This document shows positions 20,901 to 30,205 of a stretch of DNA of 64,000 bases, one piece after another. Numbering within the stretch: position 1 is the first letter of the stretch; the number at the start of each line of letters is the position of its first letter. The notes beneath the pieces are model-generated. The model did no database searches, was not told the origin of the DNA, and saw nothing but the letters and a program-made list of their open reading frames with translations. Made by a program: the position numbers and the translations under genes. The DNA is from Effrenium voratum (Eukaryota; Sar; Dinophyceae; Suessiales; Symbiodiniaceae). The stretch covers positions 574,380 to 638,379 of the forward strand of contig CAUJNA010001868.1 in the NCBI GenBank assembly GCA_963377175.1, in the 5' to 3' direction.

Positions 20901-23900
20901 ATCCCATTCTCCCATAGGATTTTATCCATTCCAGCTGTTGCAGGATTTTGTTCATCCAAAGTCGGAATTCGGACCCCTAAACTTGGTGGTTTTTTGAAAA
21001 GGGCCAAACCACACGACCTCAGGGGATGTAAAATGCCTTCCCCTAGGGTGCTGTTTGAGGTTCGGGTAACATATCAGGTAGTTCGGACAACTATGAGTAC
21101 GGGACTCTAAATTCCCCTACTCAAACCAGGGGACATGATGCCTTTCCCCATGTGCAGTAACAGTAAAATATGGCCACATGGCTATGAATTTTAACAGGGA
21201 ACCACGTCAAACACTTTGTGGGGTCCATACATCCCAATGTGCATGACGTGCACCAAAGTGTCCACAAGCAAGATTCACACCCATCTGCATGTGTCCTTTT
21301 TGAGGGTTGTTTGAAGGGGGATCAAAGGAGAAAACTGCTTGGTGTTCCTTCGCGCCAACGTCAACCGTTCTACCCTCAAAATATAAAACACGGCAAAACT
21401 GCGTTTTCCCCAACCCTCCCAAATTGTGACACTCCACAAGCATTTCAAGTCTGGGTGTTGCTTAAGGAGGCGATTGGGTACCTAGTAAGCGGTCAGTATC
21501 GCAGGTTGACACCTGCCTTGCACCTGTTTGCAAGTCCTCTTTACCCGATCGCCTCCTTATCTACTTGCTTGGTTAATGTTCAACCCTAAACAGCTTGTCA
21601 TGCGAATAACACCTTTTCAGCACCATTTCTGTTAAGGACAAAGAGGCCAATATCTCTCCCGATCGTTCATCCAGCTTACACTTGACATGCAAGAACGGCC
21701 TCAAAGCAAGACCAGCAGTCCTCACAAACCAATCTTTTTTTTTGGAGGGCGTCCCGTTGGCTGTTGAAAAGGATACCCATGAAAGGAGATCAGCCGGTTT
21801 GCTCCAAGCAAAGCAGTGGAATGGTTGGCCGGGGCCGGGGCCTTCCAAGCTGCGTCACCTCTTGAGAACTTGGGTGAGGCCGCAGTCATGAAGGGAAATT
21901 ACGAGAAATCACGGTAGCATTTCAACATATAGACTTTTTCTTTGTTTACTATCATGGGACTTTGATGTTTAGCTCTTGTGAATGGGATTGCAACCCAGTC
22001 GGATTTCCGCCATCTACCAGGATGGTGCTTGTTGGCAGTTGCAAGACTTACTTGGACGTTCCTTGGATAAAAAGCGGAACCTCAGAGGTTGGTCAACTTA
22101 TAGTCATGTTCACATTCTACTTGCTATCACTAAAACACCCGAACACCCCCTCTCGTTGAAAAATATACATGGAGCCACGCCACAGTCCTGGTTAGCCCCA
22201 TGAATGCGTGTTAGGGCCCATAGAGTGTTAGGCGAAAAGATGCACACACATGATGAAGGATCTAATGACGGATGATTCAGACCGTATTCCTCCAAGCTCT
22301 AGTTCCTGCTTGGTAGCTCAAAAACTAGAGTTCGTGCCAGGGTTTCATTTGTGGGCATACACATTTAGCCTTCTAAAACAGAAGGCTCTGGATGATATGT
22401 TTGTGCAGGCCCCTTTTGGATATCCCCCACCTAAATGACCCAGTGGCCCAGTGGCGCCCAAATTGTCCTTTTCTTCAGGAAGGATTCCCCTTTAAACTCA
22501 ACCCACCAAAAAATGGGTTCCGACATTTTTCCCCATGGACATCCACTGTGCATTTGAGATGATGTCCAACGGATCCCCCCCATAAAATGCACCACCCGTT
22601 TCCTTTTAATGTTCACTCCGGATTAATAAACCTCTGGTGTATTTTGATCGGGGGGTGTCCAATTCCTTTCAGTGGGGATTCAGACCATTTTTGGAGGGAC
22701 CACCCCCCGAATAATGAGAGGAGCTGGAGGGGAGGGAAGGGGGGTGCGGGAGGGAGCCCAAATAAGTCCTAAATGAGGCCTTATTAGGGCCTTACTAAGA
22801 ACTTATTTGGGCTCCCTCCCCCCTCCAAGCCCCCCCCCCAAGCCCCCCGCAAGCCCACATGATGTTAGGAGCTGGGCTTGGACCTGGAGGGCAGAAGCTT
22901 CGCCTTCTTGGGGCAGCTGGACGACCGCCCGGTCACGGGGCAGGGCCGCGTCATCCCGGGCTTCTACCTCGCGCCCTTGGTGCCTGGGTCTATGGACCTC
23001 CATTTGCTGAAGAAGATGTGGTTTTTCCCCTTGTTGGTTTTGAAAGGAATTTATCACTACTGGAAATAGTTTCTTTTTTTTCTTCTGTTGGTTCTAACGG
23101 GAATTTATCACTACTGGACATGTTTTCGTTGTTTTCCAGGGGGACTCAAGCAAATGGAGGCAGATCGGTAGGCCATGGACGGGGAATGTCGACCCCGGAC
23201 CAAGAAACCCGGAGAATGACGGGACCACACATGAAAGACCATGAAAGTCATGTCCAATGTCCGGACCTCCATGCCAGAAAGTTACCCCGTCGGTGGACCA
23301 ATATGGTCCGGGAATAATTTCCATTGGCTTATGAATATGGCCATGAATTTAAACTCCTGGAAAGTGGTTGGCGAATCTAAAACCTGTTTAGGTTCCCGAA
23401 TTCGAATTCATGCGCCCATATGGGGGGTTGTTCCCCTGCGAAAGTGATACATCCCCACTAAAACCAGGAACTCCCCCACATTAATACGCAGAGGTTTATG
23501 AACCCGGGATCGACGGGACGACCCTAGATGGTGCTTTGTGTTTTGCTCAATGGGTCTACAAAGTTATGTTACCCTCCACTCAAAGTTGGCAGGACCCGCT
23601 CTGGACGACTTCTTCCTTCTTTGCCCAAAAGAAGCGTTCACTTCTACGATTGTTGGACAGAGGGCGGATTTTCGGGGTAGAATAAAGTTGGGATTGAGTT
23701 TGATTTTGGAACACTTTGGACGTCATGTGCAGGGTCTTATGTCCACCAACCATCTCACCGTTCGGTCCACTGGACCAATCTATGGTCCTTGAGCAGCAGG
23801 TTTTTGGCGAGGCAGAACCTGAGATAGATGTCGGCAGTTTCCAGTTGATTTGGGGAGGAGAAGAGGGGATCGCCTAAAACGCCCACATGGAAAAGTCTTG

Positions 23901-26900
23901 GGACCACAAAAAAACAAGGGACCGCCATTTCGCCTTTGCGGACAAGTGCACCGATTGTCTCCGATGCGCGATGTCACAATGCGTTTCCTTCTCAAAGGGG
24001 AACGGATTTCATTTGCAGGGATTGCAGGGAAATATAGCACACCAATCAACCAAAACCGGGATTCGGCACACTGACAAACGGCGATGCATGCGGCAAGGTT
24101 TGGCTGCAGCTGGATGTCGGGGATGCGGGCATCCAGATGCAGGAGCAGTGGGAAGTTGCCTGGGAACGCCCTTTTCTGAATTTGCAAGGGGAAACCCACA
24201 TGCTGGCTTGGTTTCCTTTCTACCCCACGACAATCCACTTACACAATAGTGGGTGAAAAGCTACGCCGCGCCAGACTTACCTTACTCAGATGGTCGAGTC
24301 TGGCCTGATCGTGACGGAATGGCCTAGGCGTGGGAGCCGAAATCACTTGGGGTGGTTTTCTGGGAATTCCACTTTGGCAGTGGAGCCTTTTTCCACGCCT
24401 GGTGTGCTACGTCAGCTGCTACGTCAAATACGAAGGTTACCTGTTTCGGACATTGGGAAAGGAATGAGGTCTCTAGTTTTGGCGGTTGCAGTCTAGACCC
24501 ATATTCTACATTCGCGGTACTTGTTTAGTACTTCGATAGGTTTGATACTAGTAGTGTTACGCAATTGCCAACCAAGCAGCCAGCCAGCAAGCCAACAAAG
24601 CAACAAAGCAACAAAGCAACAAAGCAACAGGACAACTGACCGACAAACAACTCAAATGCAAACCATCCAAAGCCAACCGTTCAACCAAGCACCAGGAAAA
24701 CCTTCAAGGAACCACAAACGAATCCCAAGGCGATTCTCAGCAGGATCCCTGAGAGAATAACCGCTACAAACCATCCATGGTCTTGTTTCCTTTTTGTGGG
24801 AAACCCCAAAGCCAACCAACACCCCGGGTCCTCCTCGTCATTCCATACCCCTACACCCCCGGTCACTGGAATGATTCGATTCCCCTGCACATACCAGCAA
24901 ACACTGGTTGCAACCAGGTTTTTAATTTCTTCCAGTCTTTGGTGCTTGATTTCGATTTCAACCATCCACAGTACCCCAGCACCAGGGACACCCCCTATGA
25001 AAATAACAGGGGCTTATAATCCGCGGTCAAAGGGTTGGGTTGTAGGAAATTCTAGGAAAACAGCTTGTTTAGGGTGTTTCGGGGCCATGTCCTGAATGTC
25101 CTGGAGATTTCCCTGTAACGAAAGCCTTTGACCGGGGTCAACAAGTTATCGCCAGAAAGCCACGTGCGAATTCACGAAGCTCCTTTTTGAGGCCCCAAGT
25201 TTTGGGTCAACAAACATGATCCCCCTATTTTGACACACACACACACACACCGACACATTCACCCATATGGCATGATAATTTTCCCAGAGGAGCCGTTTTT
25301 TTCCCCATTTCCGCGCGGATCGAAAGGACCCCCCCGATCCGATCCGATCTCGGAGATCCGAGATCCAGGAGTCCGAGGTTGCTGCCTGGCGCTGGGCGAC
25401 TTTGGCCAACCTGGTGCCGCAGAAGGTGAAGTTCCAGGCCCAGCTGACAGCACGGCTGGGGTGCTGTGCCGGGCGCGCGGTTTGAAGTTTGGGCGTGGGC
25501 CAGAGTGGGGGTCGAAGATATGGGGTGCTCGGACTGTCCGGGGCCAACCTGAAAAAGTTGTGTCTCCTTTGCACGCTGTTGGGGAGGTGGACATATCCTT
25601 CCACCAATGAACATGGACCCATTCTCGGTTCGGGACCCGGTCCCTTTTCAAGGAGAATGGTGTCAAAATGCCTGGACCGATCCCCTGAACGTTCATGGGA
25701 GGGTGTCGGGACTGGGGTAAAGGCAGCCCAAAAACGGTTCCCCCAAAAAAGGCAACACTCACATGTTTCCACAAAGGTATTAAAGTCGGAAAACCAACAA
25801 TAAAATCGAATAAATGCTGCCCGTAGGGGAGGTTCCCTATCTGCATTTTGACCGGGCGGACCTGGTCGCTTGGCAGGTGCCGCTCTCCATTCGTGCCCGC
25901 CTGGGGGAATGGCTGCCCTGGCTGCCGGGGCGTGTGCTGGATTCCGTGCAGGAGGTGGCAATGCCTTGCATCGACCTGGAGGCGGCGGGTTGGGGGGGGG
26001 CGGTTGGTTTTAGGCCGGTTCTGTTCAAAACATGTGGTCACCCGCGCCCCAGGTGTTGAACCAATTTTCTGAATTTTGTTCTGGCCTTTGGAGGATGGTT
26101 TGGCAGTCACTCTGATAGGTTTCTGTAGGAATTTTGATCAGGGACCCTTGGGGGCTCATGTTTTAGTGACCACTTTTGAGGTGGTTCCTCAGAGTTTGCT
26201 GGTGCGAAAAAATATGGCCGGCTCCTTTTTCGACCTGCAATGCTGCCTTTGCCAACCCCCCCCCCCGGGCCAATTTTGCAAACCCCCCATGTAGTTTAAT
26301 GCATGATTTCCGGGTTTCCACTTTGGAGGCTTGCCTATGATGCCTACACTCCTCGATTTGCAAGCATCTTGTATGCACCCTGTCGTAGAACCTCACATGA
26401 TGCCTACATTCCTTCTTATGCAACAGCCCGAAGGAACTCAATCCGGGCAGGTTGCTTTGTTCTTCAAACCATTCATATGATCCCACCTACATTCCTCGAG
26501 TTGTAAGAATCTTATGCACCTGCCTACATTCCTGCTTATGCAGCACCCCCCTAGAACTCAATCCAGGCAGGTTGCTAGGTCCCCCAGTAGTGCCCTTTTA
26601 CCAACTTTTCTTTTTGCGGAGGGTTCCCCTACTAAAATAGACTACAGAAAAAATCGGGTACCCTGAATCTCCAACCTCTCTGGAGGACCTACTGTGGATG
26701 GACGAAATCCTCCACCACTTGGAAGCCATGGGAAATCATTGTTTGTTGGTGCCATGGGAATGAAACCATAAGGTTTGTTGGCATTTACAGGGGAATCGAA
26801 TCATTCCGGGGTTTCTTAGGTGCCCTTCTTGGAAAAAATCGATGGCCCTGGTATGTGAGAGAGAACCACCAGGTTTCTACCAGGGCCCTCTATTGTTCAA

Positions 26901-28553
26901 CCAAATCGACCAAAAAGGACAACTCTCGGAAGTTTCCCTCGGATCCGACTCATTCAGGTACTAGTACCCTTATTCCAACCTCTTTACTGGAGGACCTAGA
27001 CTAAACTCTGGTTGGATCCAGTATAGCAGAACATATAACGAATATTCAAGAGAGTTTCATCTAACTTGGGAGTCAAACCCCCGTCTCCTTTGATTTCAAC
27101 CACTGAGAGGGGGTTGCTTTCTTCTCCCTTCCGACTTCGAGGCGGTGAGCATGGGCTCCACGAGTTCTCCGGGCGCGGTCTTCAGGCTTTGGGGCCTCAC
27201 GTTGAGCGCCACCAGCGATGCGCTGGTCCTGGGGGGCGGCCTCAAGCGCCAGTTGGCGCCGTGGCTGGCACGGGGCAAAGAGGGTGGGGTTAAATTTGTA
27301 TATATGGGTGTGGGTCAAAACCAATAAGATCCCATTTTGGTTGGTAGGTGAATTCACCACCCACTTTCGAACCTAATTATTTTAGTGGGGAATGGGATGT
27401 TCACTGGGGGTACGGGGTTTTGACCCATGGCCATATATATATATATATAGTTTGTTTAGTGATTATAAAATCATACGATAAATGAAAAGAATGCATTTTA
27501 GATATAATGATCAGATATGATTTTTATACCTTGGTCGTCACAAGGGGTTGGCCCAATGATTTCCTACCCCCTTGGAACACAGGAATATCCGGCTTTAGAT
27601 CGCGGGGATGGGTGCGGTGGAATTACAGGATCCGGGGTCAGCAGTACAACCCTGTCCGTTCTGCTTATGTGCCTTTTTGAGCAAGCGTTTCAGGAGCCCT
27701 GACGGTTGCCTACGGGGCGTTTCTAAAATGGGACCCGCAAAAAATGGGCTGGTTCCCTCTCATTGTTTGGGAACAGATATGGATCTTACTGGATTAAGCT
27801 CGGTTCCAATCATGTCCCAGTGCCATGGTTTGTCTAAAAGGCACCCATCGTCCCAACTCTGTTCACCTCAAAGGGCGGCTCTAAGCAGCATGTGCAAAGG
27901 CATTTGCTGTTGGGGTGATTTGTTTAGGTAGGACATGGAGTTCTGGAACACTTACAGGAATCTTGGCTAACCACTGCAAAGGTTCCTATGAAGGCGATGA
28001 CCACGAACATGACAAGTTTTGACCATGGCCAGTCAGCGCCATTGCTGTAGGCGGCTTTTGTGGGACACTCAGGCGTGAACCGGTCACGAGAATGAGGCTT
28101 GATGTCTGAAGGGTTGATGGCTTCGTCTTTTTTTCATGGACCTTCGCACCAATTCCAGGGGGCACATCTCAGGATTGGCCGCCCTTGCGCTTCCGGCGCC
28201 TCTGGGCGAACCTGGTGCTGGGTGCCTGGTGCTCCACCATGGAGCTGCGGTTTCGCCAGCGGCGCTTCGTTTGGCGTCACCTGGGGGCGCTGGTGCTGCT
28301 GGCGCTCTGTGGCCTAACCTCGGGGCTTGGCGTCGGCCTGGGGCTCCGAGCCCTCGGCACTCGCCGGGCGAGCGAGCTGCGCGGCGCCGGCCGCTCGATG
28401 ACCGCGCGGGCGGACGGCCGCTCGGCCATGGGGATGACCGCGCGGGTGCGTGCGGCGCGCATGGCCATGGTGCCGCGCAGCTTGAAAAAAGATTGGAGCG
28501 CTTCGCGGAGCGCTGGTGCTGTACGTGATCCTTGGGTGTCTCCCAGGTTTTAA
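17924..28553 (+). CDS. Nudix hydrolase, CoA-diphosphatase type, at least 8 exons
   Basis: This gene is assembled from exons near 17948, 19285, 20635, 22869, 25369, 25832, 27163 and 28173, all plus strand. The exons together follow the NUDT7/NUDT8/PCD1 CoA-pyrophosphatase layout: an AAVALVFR start strand, ELLYILR, WSGHVAFPGGKREAED, then T-x-A-x-R-E-T-K-E|ELGLDL forming the Nudix box, FLGQLDDR, a Pro-rich loop, EVAAWRW, PCIDL and FRLWGLTLS. Enzymes of this family split CoA or acyl-CoA into 3',5'-ADP and phosphopantetheine using Mg2+ held by the box glutamates; substrate assignment here is inference. The C-terminal exon adds a hydrophobic helix, so the protein is probably membrane-anchored. N-terminal exons are not identified. 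Introns of 0.4-2.4 kb contain families A, B, I and others. Confidence 0.8.
17948..18073 (+). CDS. Nudix gene exon a
   Basis: Acceptor CTGGTCAG|, donor CGG|GTGGAC in phase 0. It reads a helix (MGDVALLRALGTRLAQRAPQ) then SSKRAAVALVFR, the first strand of the Nudix fold in this family. Family N starts about 70 bases into the following intron. Confidence 0.7.
18146..18250 (-). repeat. Family N repeat, copy 2 (inverted)
   Basis: Reverse complement of 1397-1500, nearly identical. Lies in the Nudix intron. Confidence 0.8.
19285..19400 (+). CDS. Nudix gene exon b
   Basis: After GCGTTAG| in phase 0 it reads ESLLRGDLDASGASVELLYI, then LRLGRKQG. ELLYILR is the second strand of the CoA-diphosphatase Nudix fold. 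The donor cannot be fixed: the frame stays open to about 19400, where family B begins. Confidence 0.65.
19412..19522 (+). mobile_element. Family B element, copy 5
   Basis: CTCCATTTGCTGAACGG to GCTTAAACAAATGGC, with a typical ATCGATTTCACTACTGGACA core. Directly 3' of Nudix exon b. Confidence 0.75.
20635..20746 (+). CDS. Nudix gene exon c (Nudix box)
   Basis: Acceptor CACTCTCAG|. It reads RTSREGDKWSGHVAFPGGKR, then EAEDADDRATAARETKE. GDKWSGHVAFPGG and the following E/D-rich helix are the CoA-type Nudix signature. The exon must end at 20746, before a GC donor (GAG|GCGCTC), because only then does the next exon restore R-E-x-x-E-E-L-G-L. Confidence 0.85.
20830..22715. other. Long Nudix intron, mostly unplaced repeats
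   Basis: AT-richer sequence with ATATGGCCA-type pieces (21170-21200, 22560-22630) related to family H. The ORFs here lack exon-like codon use. Confidence 0.45.
22720..22836. repeat. Foldback repeat family I, copy 2
   Basis: GGGAGGGAGCCCAAATAAG pairs with CTTATTTGGGCTCCCTCCC; the loop is CCTAAATGAGGCCTTATTAG. A near-perfect 19-bp stem. Confidence 0.85.
22869..22979 (+). CDS. Nudix gene exon d
   Basis: Acceptor GATGTTAG|GAGCTGGGC, phase 0. It reads ELGLDLEGRSFAFLGQLDDR, then PVTGQGRVIPGFYLAPL, ending before GT at 22980. ELGLDL completes the Nudix box, and LGQLDDR with the following Ile-Pro-Gly-Phe match the family. Confidence 0.85.
22999..23159 (+). mobile_element. Family B element, copy 6, core duplicated
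   Basis: CTCCATTTGCTGAAG to GACTCAAGCAAATGGA. The core (TTGTTGGTT..., ATTTATCACTACTGGA, then a T-run) occurs twice in tandem (about 23030-23075 and 23086-23130), making this copy 60 bp longer than the others. Confidence 0.8.
23160..25225. other. Long Nudix intron, no gene seen
   Basis: Includes a CAAAGCAA/CAACAAAG simple tract (24590-24630) and ATATGGCCATG pieces (23335-23420). No exon-like frame. Confidence 0.4.
25232..25250 (+). repeat. (AC)n microsatellite
   Basis: About nine AC units. Confidence 0.85.
25369..25425 (+). CDS. Nudix gene exon e
   Basis: Acceptor GATCCAG|GAG, donor AAG|GTGAAG, phase 0 at both ends. It reads ESEVAAWRWATLANLVPQK; EVAAWRWATL matches the E-V-x-x-x-x-W-x-x-L helix/strand after the Nudix box in CoA diphosphatases. 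Confidence 0.75.
25832..25985 (+). CDS. Nudix gene exon f
   Basis: It reads VPYLHFDRADLVAWQVPLSI, then RARLGEWLPWLPGRVLDSVQ, then EVAMPCIDLE. PCIDL corresponds to the P-x-I-x-L strand before the conserved WGLT. An acceptor is possible after GGGGAG|. The donor is probably GAG|GCGGCG or nearby. Confidence 0.7.
26303..26575 (+). repeat. Tandem GATGCCTACATTCCT-type repeats
   Basis: Units at about 26338, 26398, 26478 and 26520 share TGATGCCTACA(T/C)TCCT...TTATGCA and AACTCAATCC(G/A)GGCAGGTTGCT. A diverged minisatellite of 60-120 bp units. Confidence 0.7.
26576..26691 (+). mobile_element. Family A element
   Basis: Intact ends, TA flanks (right flank TAC rather than TAG). The right TA is shared with the start of a family E copy (TACTGTGGATGG). 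Confidence 0.8.
26692..26830 (+). repeat. Family E foldback, copy 2 (shortened arms)
   Basis: CTGTGGATGG, CGAAATCCTCCACCACTTGG, two AACCAT and TTTGTTGG units, GGGGTTTCTTAGGTG. The right arm is lost. Confidence 0.6.
26826..26925 (+). repeat. Family G repeat, loose copy
   Basis: GATGGCCCTGGTATGTGAGA to TACCAGGGCCCTCTATTG. Confidence 0.5.
26958..26998 (+). mobile_element. Family A, 3' fragment
   Basis: Only the right part remains: ACCCTTATTCCAACCTCTTT, ACTGGAGGACCTAG. Confidence 0.7.
27163..27272 (+). CDS. Nudix gene exon g
   Basis: The frame reads SSPGAVFRLWGLTLSATSDA, then LVLGGGLKRQLAPWLA. LWGLT is the diagnostic C-terminal motif of CoA-diphosphatase Nudix proteins. The acceptor is ambiguous between two AGs (27164, 27185). 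Confidence 0.75.
27300..27442 (+). repeat. Family H repeat
   Basis: GGGTGTGGGTCAAAACC to GGGGTTTTGACCCATGGCCA, with GGTGAATTCACCACCCA inside; an (AT)n run follows at 27432-27451. Confidence 0.7.
28173..28553 (+). CDS. Nudix gene last exon, membrane segment
   Basis: Acceptor ACATCTCAG|GAT, phase 0, stop at 28551-28553. It reads DWPPLRFRRLWANLVLGAWC, then a basic stretch, a 26-residue hydrophobic segment (HLGALVLLALCGLTSGLGVG onward, about residues 43-68 of this exon), and an Arg/Ser/Ala-rich tail. The hydrophobic segment is the only membrane helix of the gene. Membership rests on order, strand and spacing, since this part is not conserved in the family. Confidence 0.6.
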   Translation, partial: DWPPLRFRRLWANLVLGAWCSTMELRFRQRRFVWRHLGALVLLALCGLTSGLGVGLGLRALGTRRASELRGAGRSMTARADGRSAMGMTARVRAARMAMVPRSLKKDWSASRSAGAVRDPWVSPRF

Positions 28554-29072
28554 CGAAATGTGAACAAGAAGTGGGGTCGACCAGTTGGAGAAACAGGTTC
28601 TCAGGGGTTTAAGTGTTTGGATGAAGTGTCAACTACAAGCTTTTCGACCATTTTGAGAAACAGCCCCCCTCAGGACTCCAAGGGCGTCAAAGTCGAGGTG
28701 TTTTAGTCCTAGGCACAGGATGCGGAGCCAGTCAGGGGGCATGGGGACTTCCCAACATTTCCCAACTCCGTGGAAGGGGCTGTTTTTGGTAGCCGGTTTT
28801 GCCTGGTTTCCACATATGCTCTCTTGATATTATCCCAGTCGGTGTTTACATCTTGAACGTCAGATGAAAGAGCTTGAAATCTATTCCTAAGTTCAGTGAC
28901 TGGAATTGTCTAGCAGTATCTGCTGGTTAACCGGGATGGCAGCCCTGTTTGATATTCATAAGCTTTCAAGCAGACCCCCAGGTCAATTGGCTAAACTGGC
29001 GCAGCTCGAGCTTTGTAGGATGATCTTGAAGCCCGCGGCTCACATGCGTCACAGTGGCGCTGACCCCTTCTT
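28554..29072. other. Probable intergenic or 3' region
   Basis: No exon-like frame; no AATAAA-type signal that I would trust. Composition is mixed. Confidence 0.4.
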
Positions 29073-29073
29073 C

Positions 29074-29293
29074 GGTCCCCCAGCTAGGTGCCCTTCTCTC
29101 CCCTTTTTTGGTTGGGAGGGTTCCCCTACTAAAATAGACTACCCTCCCACCAGCTAACATGGAAGTGCACAGACCCCTGTAGAAAGACAACTTTCCTCTT
29201 GGTTAGTTGGCCTTTTTGCACAAACCCATGTTAGTTGGTGGGAGGCTACAGAAAAAATGCCACCCTTATTCTAACCTCGCTACTGGAGGACAT
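29074..29293 (+). mobile_element. Family A element carrying a nested family D element
   Basis: The left half runs to AATAGACTAC and the right half resumes at CTACAGAAAAAATG, so the host element is interrupted at its AGACTACAGA core. The right end is GGACATA, one base drifted. Confidence 0.9.
29143..29245 (+). mobile_element. Family D element nested in family A
   Basis: Inverted ends CCTCCCACCAGCTAACATGG and CCATGTTAGTTGGTGGGAGG, 103 bp, non-coding, flanked by a CTAC duplication (29139-29142 and 29246-29249). Because the uninterrupted family A core is known, the insertion point and 4-bp duplication are directly visible. Confidence 0.9.
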
Positions 29294-29466
29294 ATGTGCA
29301 GTCTTGATCTCATAGGTCTCATAGGTGTTCTCATAGGTGTTCTTCGTAGGTAATCTTGATCTTATAGGTGTTCTTTGGCCCCTAGCTTCTAATCATCTAG
29401 GCGCTGCGTTGCCTAGCATCGGGGGGCTTCCCCAAGCCTTTCTTCTTTGGTGCATGTTGCTTGGAT

Positions 29467-29550
29467 GTTAGGACTTCAGCTTTTTGCCAACTAACGGGTT
29501 TTCCGCATGAAACCACCAAACGGTTTAACAACTTTTAGCAGAGCAGAAAG
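29467..29550 (+). repeat. Dispersed repeat family L, copy 1
   Basis: TTAGGACTTCAGCTTTTTG, GGGTTTTCCGCATGAAACCA, TTAACAACTTTTAGCAG; second copy at 46804-46880. Confidence 0.75.
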
Positions 29551-29788
29551 GAAATCCGAGTTTTTGTTCTTCCCCCTGTTGAATTTCTGGGTTTGGGATG
29601 GTAAGGGGAGGGAAATCACTGGGTCTCGGGTTGTGTTTGGGATAGGGGAGGGAAATCACAGGGACACCCATCAAAGCTCCTCGCTCGAGGCTAGGGACCA
29701 GCAGCGACAGTCTTCCAAGCAGGATCCAGCGGAGCAGAGCCTGGTGCTTGCTTGAGACGTTTTGTGGATACTTCCATTTGCTTGGGTG

Positions 29789-29884
29789 TGGCTCAAAAAA
29801 CCGGTACCAAAATGGAACCCTGGTAAGTGGAAACATGGACCAAACCTGCGGTTTGCCCGTCCTGTTTAATTTTGAGCCACACCC
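29789..29884 (-). mobile_element. Family C element, reverse orientation
   Basis: GTGTGGCTCAAAAAACCGG to TTTAATTTTGAGCCACACCC; CCCTGGTAAGTGGAAACA inside is the reverse of the family core. Confidence 0.65.
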
Positions 29885-29984
29885 ATTTGCTTAAGAACTT
29901 TTTTCCTGTTGGTTCTAAAGGGAATCGAGTTCACTACTGGAAATATGTTTCTTTATTTTTTCCAGTGGGCGAAAACGCAAATGC
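29882..29984 (+). mobile_element. Family B element, copy 7
   Basis: CCCATTTGCTTAAGAAC to CGCAAATGCCAGG, overlapping the end of the family C copy by a few bases. Confidence 0.7.
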
Positions 29985-30019
29985 CAGGATAAATATGTGT
30001 ATATATATATATGTGTTTG

Positions 30020-30170
30020 TGTGGATTCAGGTTCCAACCCTGTGCATGAGTGTACCTTGTACATGCTCCGCCGCTACAGACTTCAAGAGCACTATCAGCA
30101 GTGTGAAAAGTAGTCAACGGTTTGCTGCTTGCCTAGGTATTACCTTAGGTGGCCTAGGCTTGATAACACA
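30020..30170 (+). repeat. 5' LTR
   Basis: 151 bp, TG...CA ends, same sequence as 41682-41832. Short for copia, where 150-600 bp is usual. No TATA box is evident; dinoflagellate promoters generally lack one. Confidence 0.95.
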
Positions 30171-30190
30171 GGTTATCAGCCGTAAAGGCT
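30162..30190 (+). other. Primer-binding region, non-standard
   Basis: Reverse-transcription primers normally pair with TGG just inside the 5' LTR. Here the LTR is followed by GGTTATCAGCCGTAAAGGC, with no TGG. GATAAC (30162-30167) and GTTATC (30172-30177) form a 6-bp inverted repeat across the LTR edge. GTTATCAG resembles the TGGTATCAG of initiator-Met sites with one extra T. Confidence 0.4.
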
Positions 30191-30205
30191 TGTACAAAGA
30201 TCGCC

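Noticed and set aside
25146..26110. 271- and 283-codon minus-strand ORFs
   Set aside because: They lie antisense to Nudix exons e and f; GC-rich coding DNA often leaves the opposite strand open.
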